Numbered from the stretch's first letter, positions 53,032 to 61,858 are shown. The stretch: 64,000 nucleotides of DNA from Anaerolineales bacterium (GCA_014860745.1 JACZJC010000070.1:1-64000), one strand, 5' to 3'. The notes: a model not told the origin generated them from the letters alone. Numbers and translations are program-made.

Positions 53032-54195
53032 ATGTCCATATTCCTTGATTCCATTTTCTCATCCATTGCCCTCAGCCATTTGATGGTGGATACCTTCAAT
53101 GCCAGCCGCCCCGTTCTGCTGACTTATCTTGGACTGAGCGAATGGCAGATTGCCTTGTTCTCCACGATCTATATCTGGACCTCCGCCCTGACGCAACCCT
53201 TTTTCGGCTGGGTCTCAGACCGCACCGGTCCGCGCTGGCTGGCGGCGGGAGGGGTGCTATGGATGACGGTTTTTTATTCCGCGGCGCTGTTTATTCCAGG
53301 CAACTTTGGCCTGGGTTGTTTGATTGTCGCAGCCTTGGGTTCCTCTGCGTTCCACCCAGTTGGCGCAGTGCAAGCTACTTTGCGCGGGCGCGACCTGATG
53401 AAAGGGCGCGAGACAACCGCCACCTCGCTCTTTTTTATGGCCGGTCAGATTGGGCATTTTATCGGCCCCATCATTACGGGCATCATCCTCGCATCATACA
53501 AAATCCCCGGCATGTTCATTGTGCCGGTCATTTCCATCCCGATCGGTTTTACCCTGCTTAATCAACTTCGTGAGAATCGCCCGCATCCGCAGCCATCCGC
53601 ATCGGTAAGCCGGGTCAATCGCGCACAGGTCGGAATCTTCTTTATCGTTGTGCTGGCCCTGGTGGCGGCCATGCAATCCTGGGCACAGGCCAATATGGTC
53701 AACCTTATCCCCAAATATATAAAGGATTTGGGGCAGAGCGCAACCATCTACGGAAGCATGGCAGGCTTGTTTATGGGCGGCTCTGCATTGGGCAATGTGG
53801 CCGGCGGATATCTCGGAGACCGGTATTCCAAGCGTTTTGTCGCCGCGGGAGTTTTATTTTTCGCCGCCTTTCCGATCTATCTTGTCAGTCTAATTGGATG
53901 GTCCTGGTGGCTCTATATCCTTATCCCTCTTGCAGGCGCTTTTACCGGGGCTGTGCACAGCATCATGGTCGTCTTTGCCCAGCGGATCATCCCCGGAGGA
54001 ATGGCGCTGGCTTCCGGGCTGGCATTGGGCTTTATCTTTTCGTCCGGCGCGCTGGGACTGTTGTACACCGGTCATTTAACGGAGTTGTATGGCTTCCCCT
54101 TTGTATTGACCTTGACAACCGGCATGGTGTTGATCGCGGCACCGCTGGCTTTGTTCTTGAAAGAGCCTGAACTAATTGCTGTCCCGGCAGATTAA
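53032..54195 (+). CDS. MFS transporter (Fsr-like)
   Basis: A 387-residue protein with about eleven or twelve membrane helices. Major-facilitator signatures are GWVSDRTGPRW in the loop between helices 2 and 3 and GGYLGDRYSKR in the second half. AFHPVGAVQA resembles the fosmidomycin-resistance (Fsr) branch of MFS exporters. The substrate is unknown. It is in one transcription unit with nadD, but no functional link is evident. Confidence 0.85.
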   Translation: MSIFLDSIFSSIALSHLMVDTFNASRPVLLTYLGLSEWQIALFSTIYIWTSALTQPFFGWVSDRTGPRWLAAGGVLWMTVFYSAALFIPGNFGLGCLIVAALGSSAFHPVGAVQATLRGRDLMKGRETTATSLFFMAGQIGHFIGPIITGIILASYKIPGMFIVPVISIPIGFTLLNQLRENRPHPQPSASVSRVNRAQVGIFFIVVLALVAAMQSWAQANMVNLIPKYIKDLGQSATIYGSMAGLFMGGSALGNVAGGYLGDRYSKRFVAAGVLFFAAFPIYLVSLIGWSWWLYILIPLAGAFTGAVHSIMVVFAQRIIPGGMALASGLALGFIFSSGALGLLYTGHLTELYGFPFVLTLTTGMVLIAAPLALFLKEPELIAVPAD

Positions 54196-54226
54196 TGAAA
54201 TAACATGATATCTCGCCCACTAAAAA

Positions 54227-54253
54227 ACCGCCCCGGAGGAATACCGGGGCGGT
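54227..54253 (-). terminator. Terminator of sigma/beta-solenoid operon
   Basis: On the - strand ACCGCCCCGG and CCGGGGCGGT form a 10-bp stem with a 7-nt loop, followed by six Ts. It lies about 20 bp after the stop codon of the gene at 54274. Confidence 0.9.
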
Positions 54254-54273
54254 GAGATTTATCAGGGTAGGTT

Positions 54274-55341
54274 TTATGAAGCGGGTGGAATCTCTTCCAC
54301 TTTTTGAATGACCATGCCCGGTGCGCTTCTTGTTCCGAACCAGGTCATACCCACACCGCCAATCGCTGCGAGAGTGATAAGGAAGGATGGCAGCCAGCCT
54401 ACGCAGGGGATCAAACCCACCAAACCAACTACCAGCATAAGCAGGAAGGTGCCAAAGCCTATGGAAAGGACAGGCGCCCAGGTCTGGTTGATGGCTTTAG
54501 TGAAGCGGTCGCCGACTTCCTGGCCGAGTGCAATCATGCCGAACAACCACGCCAGCGGTGCAATGAATGCCACGATCAAGGCGATGGGGATGAGGATGAT
54601 GGTGACAGCCATGATGAGGATTGCCACAGGAATGACAATGAATGCCAGCAGGCCATACCCCCCAGCAACGAATGGTTGACGCATGATGGCATCGCCGACT
54701 CGTTCCATCTGCGGCTGAAGGAAGAGCGCCAGCAGCATGCCAACCAACGCCACCAGCAAGGCTTCCCCGACCCGGCCGGCCACACTCCACAACGGGTTGA
54801 CATTCATGTTAATTTCCGGTGCTCCGGGAACACCCGGAATGTTTGGTACGTTGGGAACATTCGGCGCATTGGGAACATCAGGCACACTGATGACTGGCGG
54901 GGCATTATTTGTGATATTGCCGGTTACTTCCGCGCCGGGCTCCTTTTGCACATTTCCGCCGATGGTGGCAATATCGCCATCCACGAGGGCGGTTTCAGTC
55001 AGCAGAACCTGCCCGCCAACAATGACAATGTCGCCGTCGATGGTGCCGGAGATGGTCAGATTGCCGCCGATCAAAGCCACGTCGCCGTTCACATCGCCCA
55101 GGATCGAAAGGTTTCCTCCGATGAGCGCAACGTCCCCGTTCACTTTGGCGCCTTCCTCGATACTTGCGTTTCCGCCAAATACCGCCAAGCTTCCGTTCAA
55201 TTCATCGCCGCTTTCCAACGTGTAATTTTGCCCGAACAGGACCACGTCCCCACCGGGTCCCTGCGCAAACACGCTGCGAGTGGGTAAAAATAATAGTGCC
55301 AGTAATAAGATGACGCTGACCAGATTTTTTTTCATTTTCAT
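54274..55341 (-). CDS. Exported bactofilin-like beta-solenoid protein with membrane domain
   Basis: A 355-residue protein. A signal-like segment (NLVSVILLLALLFLPTRSVFA) is followed by a repetitive beta-helical domain (about 30-150) with repeats such as VNGDVALIGGNLSI and IDGDIVIVGGQV. A proline-rich linker of repeated PNVPN-type units and about four membrane helices follow. The repeats resemble bactofilin/polymer-forming domains, but placed outside the membrane. The ATG at 55341 has AGGAG 7 nt upstream and overlaps the anti-sigma gene by 4 bases. It is probably a target or output of the sigma factor. Confidence 0.75.
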   Translation of the reverse strand: MKMKKNLVSVILLLALLFLPTRSVFAQGPGGDVVLFGQNYTLESGDELNGSLAVFGGNASIEEGAKVNGDVALIGGNLSILGDVNGDVALIGGNLTISGTIDGDIVIVGGQVLLTETALVDGDIATIGGNVQKEPGAEVTGNITNNAPPVISVPDVPNAPNVPNVPNIPGVPGAPEINMNVNPLWSVAGRVGEALLVALVGMLLALFLQPQMERVGDAIMRQPFVAGGYGLLAFIVIPVAILIMAVTIILIPIALIVAFIAPLAWLFGMIALGQEVGDRFTKAINQTWAPVLSIGFGTFLLMLVVGLVGLIPCVGWLPSFLITLAAIGGVGMTWFGTRSAPGMVIQKVEEIPPAS

Positions 55342-55868
55342 ACCGTTACTCCTTGCGGCTTGTGTGCAAACCGCCAGATGGATACAACCCAGATTAATCC
55401 CATGCCGGCCAGTGTGGAGAGCATGACCATCCACGCATAGGGCGGGATGAAATTCGGCGCCATGCGCGCCAGCACCCTTAAGATTTCACTGAAGGCCTGC
55501 ATGGATGTGAACACGAATAGAAAATAGCCGACCACTGCAGTGAGCCATTCCACTGGCGCAGAGATAAAAGCATACACAACCGGAGCGGCAAACCAACCCA
55601 GCAGAGATACCCCGCTCACGATCAACACGATCAGCCCCCACAACCTGCGCCGGCGTTCCGCCACTTTTTGGACGGCCAGCCTGTGCTGGAAGCGCAGGGC
55701 GAACCCTGCCGTAGGGGAGGATGCTTTAGCAGAACGCAGAGCAAGCCCGGTCTCGGCAAGAGCCGAACAGGATCTGCAAATCCGCAAATGCGAATCAAGC
55801 TCGCGCTTCTCCGCGGCATTCAAAATTTTATCGGCCAACAGCCAGGTTTCAAAAGGCTGGTGATTCAT
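55338..55868 (-). CDS. Zinc-finger (HC2) anti-sigma factor
   Basis: A 176-residue protein with an N-terminal zinc-binding anti-sigma motif, HLRICRSC (HxxxCxxC, about residues 27-34), and two or three membrane helices (about 76-98, 104-125, 150-168). Such proteins hold an ECF sigma factor inactive at the membrane. It overlaps the upstream sigma gene by 20 bases and the beta-solenoid gene by 4, so all three are translationally coupled. Confidence 0.85.
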   Translation of the reverse strand: MNHQPFETWLLADKILNAAEKRELDSHLRICRSCSALAETGLALRSAKASSPTAGFALRFQHRLAVQKVAERRRRLWGLIVLIVSGVSLLGWFAAPVVYAFISAPVEWLTAVVGYFLFVFTSMQAFSEILRVLARMAPNFIPPYAWMVMLSTLAGMGLIWVVSIWRFAHKPQGVTV

Positions 55869-56457
55869 GATGTCTCCTTTCTATTTCGGCAAGCAAGTCG
55901 TCTTCCTCTTCCTGCCACATGCCTGCCAGTTCCTTGCGGGCACGATGTAGGCGGCTTTTTACCGCGCTGACTGTCAACCGCAAGGATTCAGCAATTTCCT
56001 TTTCTGAATAGTCGTACCAATACCTCATGATGATCGCCGCGCGGTCGGTTGTATCCAGGTCTTTGAGCATCGCATGGACTCTTTCCTGCGTCTGCCCTTT
56101 GATGGACTCCGCTTCAGGGTTGGGTGCATCGACGTCGGGCAGTTCGAACGAATTGCCTTCATCGTCTTCCGCATCCATCGAAAACATGAAAAATTTCCTG
56201 CGCCGCAATTTGTCGATGCAATAATGCGCCGCAATCGAAAGCAGCCAGGTCGCGAACGGGCGCTTCTGGTCGTAGCGGTGCAAGTGCTGGTAGGCGCGCA
56301 AAAACGTTTCCTGCGCGGCATCCTCCGCGAGTTCAGGTTCGCCCAACATGCGATAGCACAGATTGAACACCGGGGTCTGATAGGTTTCGACAAGCCGGGT
56401 AAATGCTTCATCGTCGCCCTGTTGCGCCTGGGCAACCCAGGTTTGCTCTTCGTTCAC
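55849..56457 (-). CDS. ECF RNA polymerase sigma factor (SigW-like)
   Basis: A 202-residue sigma-70 protein with region 2 (FTRLVETYQTPVFNLCYRML; EDAAQETFLRAYQHL; PFATWLLSIAAHYCIDKLRRRK) and region 4 (AIIMRYWYDYSEKEIAESLRLTVSAVKSRLHRARKEL). An acidic 25-residue linker (DAEDDEGNSFELPDVD) separates them. Its cognate anti-sigma factor overlaps its 3' end. The unit probably responds to envelope stress, by analogy with SigW. Confidence 0.92.
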   Translation of the reverse strand: MNEEQTWVAQAQQGDDEAFTRLVETYQTPVFNLCYRMLGEPELAEDAAQETFLRAYQHLHRYDQKRPFATWLLSIAAHYCIDKLRRRKFFMFSMDAEDDEGNSFELPDVDAPNPEAESIKGQTQERVHAMLKDLDTTDRAAIIMRYWYDYSEKEIAESLRLTVSAVKSRLHRARKELAGMWQEEEDDLLAEIERRHHESPAF

Positions 56458-56523
56458 GTTTCTCCTTGGTGGCTTTCTATCTTATCTTACGCAGGAGATG
56501 GGGGAAAGGTTGCAAATTACGAA

Positions 56524-56586
56524 TTACGGATTACGAAATACGTGACACCAGCACTTGCGTACGGTGCAAGTGTGCGTAATCCGTAA
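56524..56586. repeat. Nested inverted repeat between sigma and YibE/F genes
   Basis: Outer arms TTACGGATTACG (56524-56535) and CGTAATCCGTAA (56575-56586) enclose inner arms CACTTGC (56552-56558) and GCAAGTG (56566-56572). Short TTACG repeats also precede it. No T-run follows, so it is a dispersed palindrome rather than a simple terminator. Confidence 0.75.
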
Positions 56587-56588
56587 GG

Positions 56589-57767
56589 CTAGTGGACATG
56601 CCCCTCCCCGCTTCCTTCCGGACCGAGAACCTGCTCCCACCGCCCAAGTGACTCGGCCCTTTGAGCAAGGAAAATGGCGATGGTGGTCGTGAGCGGCACG
56701 GCCGCGATCAGCCCCAGCGAGCCGACCAACGTCCGCACAATTTCCTCAGCGATAAACGAAAAGTTGACCAGATAACCATAGTCCCCGCGCCCAAGCGAGA
56801 ACATCAACAACATTGGAAGAGATGCTCCAGCGTAGGCCAAAACCAGGGTGTTGACCGTGGCCGCCACATGGTCCTGCCCGATGCGCATGGCTGAGTTGTA
56901 CAGTCCGCGAAAGCCAAGTGATGGGTTCGCATGGTGGAGTTCGAACACCGCCGAGGCTTGAGTCGTTACCAGGTCATCCAGCACGCCGAGCGCGCCAATG
57001 ATCATTCCGCCGAGCAGCAGTCCGCGCAGGTTGATCGGGGTTTCCATCAATTGCATCAGGAACATCACGTTTTCATCACCCGTCCCATTCAATTTTGCAA
57101 AGACTACAAATAATCCTGAAAGCGCGCCTGTCAAAATCAAAACCAAAATCATGCTGAAGACCGCCGCGTGGGTTTTCAACGTCCAGCCGTAGGTCAGGTA
57201 AAGCGACACAGCCAGCAAAATGATCGAGCCGATGATGCTGACCCGCAGCGGATCTTCGCCGATGAGGATGTGAGGGATGATGTAACCGATGATGATATAC
57301 AAACTGAAGGCCATGCTTAGCAATGCGCGTATCCCCTTCCAACTGCTGATGAGGATAATGGCAACTGCAAAAATGACCGTCAACCAAAGGATCGGCGTGG
57401 TGCGGACGTAATCCACAAAATAGGCGTTGACCACATTGTCCGGTGTCTTGCTGATGGAAACCAAAATCTTGTCGCCCGGCCCCATCAAATAATCATCCGA
57501 GCGGACCTGCCGTTTGCCGTAATCGATTTCCATCGGAATGCCCGCGTATTGGCCTTCCAGAATGTTCACGCGTGCGATTTGATACGTTTGTAAATTCCCT
57601 CCTAAATCAATTTCGCCTTCATCGATAATTTGCAGCACCTCCGCACGGACGGTATCTGCGCCAAAGGTGGAGAATCCGTCACCCGGCAGCTGCACCTGCG
57701 TGAGGAGAGCGTAGGCGAGGGTTCCCACAAGCAATAAAAAAGGAAAGAGCCATGATCTGTTTTTCAT
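56589..57767 (-). CDS. YibE/F-family multi-pass membrane protein
   Basis: A 392-residue protein. An N-terminal membrane anchor is followed by an extracellular beta domain (VRAEVLQIIDEGEIDLGG; YAGIPMEIDYGKRQV) and seven or eight membrane helices. Family hallmarks are GALGVLDDLVTTQASAVFEL and AMRIGQDHVAATVNTLVLAYAG. YibE/F proteins are suspected transporters or efflux components but no substrate is established. A TATAAT box 7 nt upstream of the ATG suggests a leaderless mRNA. Confidence 0.88.
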   Translation of the reverse strand: MKNRSWLFPFLLLVGTLAYALLTQVQLPGDGFSTFGADTVRAEVLQIIDEGEIDLGGNLQTYQIARVNILEGQYAGIPMEIDYGKRQVRSDDYLMGPGDKILVSISKTPDNVVNAYFVDYVRTTPILWLTVIFAVAIILISSWKGIRALLSMAFSLYIIIGYIIPHILIGEDPLRVSIIGSIILLAVSLYLTYGWTLKTHAAVFSMILVLILTGALSGLFVVFAKLNGTGDENVMFLMQLMETPINLRGLLLGGMIIGALGVLDDLVTTQASAVFELHHANPSLGFRGLYNSAMRIGQDHVAATVNTLVLAYAGASLPMLLMFSLGRGDYGYLVNFSFIAEEIVRTLVGSLGLIAAVPLTTTIAIFLAQRAESLGRWEQVLGPEGSGEGHVH

Positions 57768-57774
57768 GGCTCTG

Positions 57775-57780
57775 ATTATA
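57775..57780 (-). promoter_or_regulatory. -10 box of YibE/F gene (leaderless)
   Basis: Perfect TATAAT on the - strand ends 7 nt before the ATG at 57767; no Shine-Dalgarno or clear -35. Confidence 0.55.
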
Positions 57781-57821
57781 AACGGATGGTGGACCGTGGA
57801 CGATGGCCCACCGCCTATGGG

Positions 57822-58595
57822 CTATTGCCTATCTTCTGGGTTCGGCATCTGCGATTCTTCGATCAAATTTTTTGGTGTCGCGGCTCCGCAGCTTGGACAG
57901 ATATATTTATGCTCAATCGGCACATACGACCTCGTACAAAACGGACAGGTAATGGGCATTGGCTCTTTCGGAACTTCCTTCACCACTTCCTTTGTCACTT
58001 CGCGGGTTTCGACGCGGGTCCCTCCACCACCAATAAAAATCGGGCCGCCTCCACGGTGAGAACTGCCTCCCGATGAAGAACGTGACGACGATTTATTCGC
58101 AAACGCCCCGCCGATGGCTCCGCCAAACGCGCTGCCGCTCTTTGAAGGTTTCGCAGACCCCGAAGACTTCGAGGATGACTTGGATGATGACTTGGATGAT
58201 TTCGAACCTGACCCGCCTTTCATGTTCCCCAGCACAAAAAACAAAACCGCCACGATCACCACCGCCGCAAGCGTGACGAACACGATGATCGCCGTCAAAC
58301 GGATGGCGCGCGGGATGTTGTACAACTCATAGCCATAGCTAAAGAGAAATACGCCGCCAACATAAAACGGCGCGAGGATCAAGCACAGGATCGTACCCAA
58401 TTCCTGGGCAAGGCTTTCCTCCAACCAGGTTTGATAGCCAATAAAAATGATCAGTGCGAGAGATGCTAAAGCGATCAACCCGCCGGGGATGAGGATGTGC
58501 AGGGGCTTGCCGGGCTTTTCATCATCGTGGTCATATTCGTATACTTCGTGTGTTTTCGCGCGGACTTGCCGCGCTGTATATTCCGATTGCGGCAT
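57822..58595 (-). CDS. Membrane protein with Ser/Gly-rich linker and C-terminal zinc ribbon
   Basis: A 257-residue protein of unknown function. It has three predicted membrane helices (about 34-54, 66-88, 97-120), a low-complexity Ser/Lys/Gly linker (about 125-195), and a C-terminal zinc ribbon with CPFC and CPSC about 20 residues apart. The termini are probably cytoplasmic. It lies 53 bp downstream of the solute-binding lipoprotein gene on the same strand. I recognise no named family. Confidence 0.7.
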   Translation of the reverse strand: MPQSEYTARQVRAKTHEVYEYDHDDEKPGKPLHILIPGGLIALASLALIIFIGYQTWLEESLAQELGTILCLILAPFYVGGVFLFSYGYELYNIPRAIRLTAIIVFVTLAAVVIVAVLFFVLGNMKGGSGSKSSKSSSKSSSKSSGSAKPSKSGSAFGGAIGGAFANKSSSRSSSGGSSHRGGGPIFIGGGGTRVETREVTKEVVKEVPKEPMPITCPFCTRSYVPIEHKYICPSCGAATPKNLIEESQMPNPEDRQ

Positions 58596-58648
58596 TCTCT
58601 CTCTCCTTTAATTCTCTCTTCTCCTGCTGTGAGAAGGGATGGGGCCGT

Positions 58649-60025
58649 TTACTTGCTCAAATCCTTTGCCATCGTTTCCATTTGTGCCAGGATCGCGGCG
58701 ACCTGTCCGCTGGCGACGTTGACACGGTACATGTGTGCGAACCCGTCACCGAGCATTATTTTAATTGTACGCCACGAAGCCAGTTTAGGTTGCATTTCAC
58801 CTTCGGGTAAAAGATCCACGGCTTGTTTCCATTGAGGATGAGTCTTCTCGTAATCGCCGAGCAGGTCCAGGGTCGAGGTGCGAAGCGGAAAGAGGTGAGT
58901 GGTCTCCACCCAACGGGCATCCTGTTTGTTGTCCAGCAGCCATTTCACAAAAAGCCAGGCAGCCAGTTGTTCCTCCTCCGTTGATTCCAATATGACATAC
59001 GAGGAGCCGTACACAACCATCAAGCCGTTGTTTTCGGCGGGGAACGGGATGACGCTCCACTTGTCTGTGCTGTTGGCGGCGGCAAATGCACGGGCAACGC
59101 CGGGTAAATCGTGCAAACTTGCGGTAATGAATAATGCCTCACGATTTGCGAACGAAGAGAGCGGGTCAGCCGGTGCACTTTGCCATGCACAGCTCGTTTC
59201 GGAAAGTTCGCGTAAAAATTTAAAAGCATCGATATTATTCGGCGTGAGGAAGCGGTAATTGCCCTCCTCCAAAACGCCGCCGCCGAAAGCCAGCATCCAG
59301 GAATAGGCGGTCATCGAATCCGCGTTTACCAGCCAGCCGCCAAGGGAATCGTTTTCAGCAAATTCATCCGAGAGCATGGATTTTTGTGCGCCGCAGGATT
59401 GCTTTTGAAAATCTTCTGACGACGCTGGCATTAAATCAAAGCCAAGCTCCTTCGCCCAGGTTTCATTCCAAAGTAAAAATTGCGCGGTTCGCTGCGCGGG
59501 GAATGCCACGCGCACTTCCTCCGCCAGGTCCTGATTCCAAAACACAAATGGAATATCGCTCGAGTCAATTCCATATTTTGAGTCTTCGACATACTCTGTC
59601 AGGTCGGTCACCGCGCCGTCGGTGTACCAGCCCTGCGCGTGTTCGGGAAGTGCGATTACCAGGTCGGGTCTGTCATCCGTCGGCAGGGAGGCGGTCACTT
59701 TATCGTACATGTTCGAAAAATTAATTTGATTTTCGGCATTCACCCGAATACCCCACTCGTTTTGTGAATTGAATTCGTTGACGAAGGTGTTGAAAAGGTC
59801 GGACTCGATTCCATACCAAGGAATCCAGACATCGATCGCCAGTCCGTTCAGCGCCTCTTCATCGACGTTGAGCCTGCTGGCCGTTTCGACAGCAGGCTCC
59901 GCCGTTTGAGTTTTTTCACTGCCCTGCGTGGCGGATGGTTCTGCCGTGGCTGTGGTATTTTCTTCCCCGCTGCAGGCGGCAAGGATGATCGAAGCGATAA
60001 AGAAGAAAGTGAATATTTTTTTCAT
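58649..60025 (-). CDS. ABC-type extracellular solute-binding lipoprotein
   Basis: A 458-residue protein with a lipoprotein signal (IILAAC, lipidated C18), a Thr/Glu-rich tether, and a family 1 (sugar-type) solute-binding fold: LAIDVWIPWYG, TASLPTDDRPDLVIALPEH, YSWMLAFGGG, AWLFVKWLLDN. These normally feed carbohydrates to an ABC permease, but no permease or ATPase gene is next to it. Its start overlaps the stop of an M50 protease gene by 4 bases. Confidence 0.87.
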   Translation of the reverse strand: MKKIFTFFFIASIILAACSGEENTTATAEPSATQGSEKTQTAEPAVETASRLNVDEEALNGLAIDVWIPWYGIESDLFNTFVNEFNSQNEWGIRVNAENQINFSNMYDKVTASLPTDDRPDLVIALPEHAQGWYTDGAVTDLTEYVEDSKYGIDSSDIPFVFWNQDLAEEVRVAFPAQRTAQFLLWNETWAKELGFDLMPASSEDFQKQSCGAQKSMLSDEFAENDSLGGWLVNADSMTAYSWMLAFGGGVLEEGNYRFLTPNNIDAFKFLRELSETSCAWQSAPADPLSSFANREALFITASLHDLPGVARAFAAANSTDKWSVIPFPAENNGLMVVYGSSYVILESTEEEQLAAWLFVKWLLDNKQDARWVETTHLFPLRTSTLDLLGDYEKTHPQWKQAVDLLPEGEMQPKLASWRTIKIMLGDGFAHMYRVNVASGQVAAILAQMETMAKDLSK

Positions 60026-61200
60026 GGAGCGAGAGTCATGAATGGGACGGGCATGAAAACCAAAAAGAAGACGAAGATCATTGCAAAGCCGATCAGGCGT
60101 CGGGTGGGGTCGAGCGTTGTGATCTGGTCAAGGGGCTGCGCGTGGACGCGCCCGAGCCAGAATAGTATCGCTGCCCACAACCACCATCCGCTCCAGAAGA
60201 AGCCGAACATAATCAACAAGCCGACAATGAATGGAAATGCCTTGCGGGCTTTATCCCCAAACAACCCATAGATGACGTGGCCGCCATCCAGTGTGCCAGC
60301 GGGGATAAGATTCAACGCGGTGACGAGAATCCCAGCCCAACCTGCGAAGGCGACCGGGTGAATGAACACATCCAAACCGCCAAAGGGAATTGGGCCTCCG
60401 GTAAAGAAATATCTCAGCCAATATAAAAATCCCTGCGGCTCAAGGGGGGCGGGCAGCAATTGACCGAAAGTGACATATTTTGCGAAGAGGTAAAGCAGCG
60501 AATTGCCTTCCATGAAGCCGTTGGGGTTTGGGTCGATGGTTCCCAATTCGGAAAGCGACAATCCCAAAAACAAAACAGGGATGGCAATCACAAGACCGGC
60601 AATGGGGCCTGCAATGCCAATGTCGAACAAGATGCGCTTGTTCTTTGGAATTCCGCGCATGATGATGGCTGCGCCCATGGTGCCCAATGGGCTTAATGGA
60701 AATGGGAAGAAATACGGCAAGGTGGCGGGCGTTTTGTGATAGCGGCTCATGAAGTAGTGTCCCAGTTCATGCGCCACCAAAATTCCGAGCAGGCTGAGGG
60801 CAAAGGGCCAGCCAGTGAGAATACTTTTTGCGAGCGCCAGCAGCTGCCCTGCGAAGTCGTTCGGGATGGGGCCTTCGGGCTGCGCACCGGCAAGCATCAC
60901 GCTGAGGACGGTTAATATAAAAAGAATGATATTTGTGGAAATTTTATCTTTGGGCGGTTCGGGTTGTTTCGGCGCAAGGTAAATGATATGCCGTCCCTCT
61001 TCCAATCTGAGGAGTGGCGTTACATTGTATTGGCTCAATGATTCCGCCAGCTGGTCGTAGGCGGCGGCGGAATCGTCACCGAGCAATTCCCCGCGATAGC
61101 GCAGGAAGAATCCCTTGGAAGGGTCCTGGCTTGTAATGTCGTCGATGCGAAGGACGCGGGAGACAAATCTCGTATATACTTCGGTTTCAGGGAAAGACAT
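60022..61200 (-). CDS. Site-2 (M50) membrane protease
   Basis: A 392-residue intramembrane metalloprotease of the plant EGY-like/cyanobacterial type. A cytoplasmic N-terminal domain of about 85 residues precedes seven or eight membrane helices. The zinc site is H144-E-L-G-H148 (AHELGHYFMSRYH), with the second motif NLIPAGTLDGGHV. I chose the ATG at 61200, with AGGAG 4 nt upstream, over one 8 codons earlier. The leader between it and tRNA-Sec contains a nested hairpin. Confidence 0.9.
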   Translation of the reverse strand: MSFPETEVYTRFVSRVLRIDDITSQDPSKGFFLRYRGELLGDDSAAAYDQLAESLSQYNVTPLLRLEEGRHIIYLAPKQPEPPKDKISTNIILFILTVLSVMLAGAQPEGPIPNDFAGQLLALAKSILTGWPFALSLLGILVAHELGHYFMSRYHKTPATLPYFFPFPLSPLGTMGAAIIMRGIPKNKRILFDIGIAGPIAGLVIAIPVLFLGLSLSELGTIDPNPNGFMEGNSLLYLFAKYVTFGQLLPAPLEPQGFLYWLRYFFTGGPIPFGGLDVFIHPVAFAGWAGILVTALNLIPAGTLDGGHVIYGLFGDKARKAFPFIVGLLIMFGFFWSGWWLWAAILFWLGRVHAQPLDQITTLDPTRRLIGFAMIFVFFLVFMPVPFMTLAP

Positions 61201-61217
61201 CGTTCTCCTTGCAAGAA

Positions 61218-61273
61218 ACCCCAAAGGTCTTTTGTGAGTTGAGGACCCAACTATGCGAGCAGACCTTCAGGGT
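61218..61273 (-). promoter_or_regulatory. Nested hairpin leader upstream of M50 gene
   Basis: Outer arms ACCCCAAAGGTCT (61218-61230) and AGACCTTCAGGGT (61261-61273), nearly complementary, enclose a perfect inner stem AGTTG (61237-61241)/CAACT (61248-61252). On the + strand eight Ts follow, but no + gene ends here. On the - strand it forms the transcript leader between tRNA-Sec and the protease start. Confidence 0.55.
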
Positions 61274-61291
61274 TTTTTTTATGAAATGGAG

Positions 61292-61385
61292 CGGGAGTGG
61301 ATGGGAGTCGAACCCACCGCGACCCGCAACGCGACCCGCCACAGGTTTTGAAGACCAGGAAGCCCACCGGGACCTAACCACTCCC
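61292..61385 (-). tRNA. selC: tRNA-Sec (TCA anticodon)
   Basis: A 94-nt tRNA-like sequence. An 8-bp acceptor stem GGGAGTGG/CCACTCCC is followed by discriminator G. The anticodon loop CTTCAAA gives UCA. The variable arm is long and contains a GCGGGTCGC direct repeat, and the T-loop is GGTTCGACTCC. Long acceptor, long variable arm and UCA together define selenocysteine tRNA. One T-T mismatch in the anticodon stem is visible. CCA is not encoded. The opposite strand gives the familiar spurious frame over this tRNA. Confidence 0.88.
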
Positions 61386-61455
61386 GTTCGCAAGGATAAC
61401 CGAGAGAAGAGGGATTCGCAAGTTGCAGGTTAATAGCCGCTTATATTTGATGGTT

Positions 61456-61800
61456 TTATAAGAAGGGGGGCAGCGACTCGGGGGCGACGAGAAACAATGA
61501 GACCAATGTGATGACCAGACACAAAACACATAGGAAGACGAATCCACCGCTGAGGATGCCGATCCACGCCATGCGGCGGCCTGATTCATTCCGCACGCGG
61601 ATTCGGTTCAAAGAGACCATCCCATAGATCAGAGCCAGAATAGCCAGCAGAAAACTCACTGGAGCGCAGATCAAACTCGTAAATGGGACCGGGATGAGGA
61701 TGCCCCCGCAGAATGTAAAGATGGTTAACAAACCCAGGATCAGGCTGATGATGGAATGTTTATTGATGGGGGATGAGGGAATGCCTTCGTTTATTTCCAT
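61456..61800 (-). CDS. DUF4190-like small membrane protein
   Basis: A 114-residue protein with a short polar N-terminus and two membrane hairpins (about 17-58 and 80-108). The segment SIISLILGLLTIF followed by ALIYGMVSLNRIR and RRMAWIGILSGG is the pattern of DUF4190-type proteins (KAxxSLVLGI...xGxxAlxxI...GxGlAiaGlv). Its function is unknown. It lies between the two tRNA genes on the same strand. Confidence 0.72.
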   Translation of the reverse strand: MEINEGIPSSPINKHSIISLILGLLTIFTFCGGILIPVPFTSLICAPVSFLLAILALIYGMVSLNRIRVRNESGRRMAWIGILSGGFVFLCVLCLVITLVSLFLVAPESLPPFL

Positions 61801-61818
61801 GGATTAGTGAGATTTTAA

Positions 61819-61854
61819 AAATAAAACCATCCTGGTGGCAGGACGGTTTTATTT
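61819..61854 (-). terminator. Terminator downstream of tRNA-Pro
   Basis: AAATAAAACC with CCTG and CAGG with GGTTTTATTT form a near-perfect stem around a GTGG loop. On the - strand a TTTTATTTTT run follows. It ends the tRNA-Pro transcript before the DUF4190 gene. Confidence 0.8.
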
Positions 61855-61858
61855 CCAC

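Noticed and set aside
54304-55287. 327-codon + strand frame opposite the beta-solenoid gene
   Set aside because: It mirrors the repeats of the real gene and consists of His/Asn/Asp/Gln-rich low-complexity sequence without a fold; the - strand gene has a signal peptide, membrane helices and a coupled start.
61209-61433. A + strand open frame of 74 codons over the tRNA-Sec gene
   Set aside because: It is the antisense of tRNA-Sec and reproduces the familiar spurious translation seen over such tRNA genes; the tRNA structure explains the sequence.
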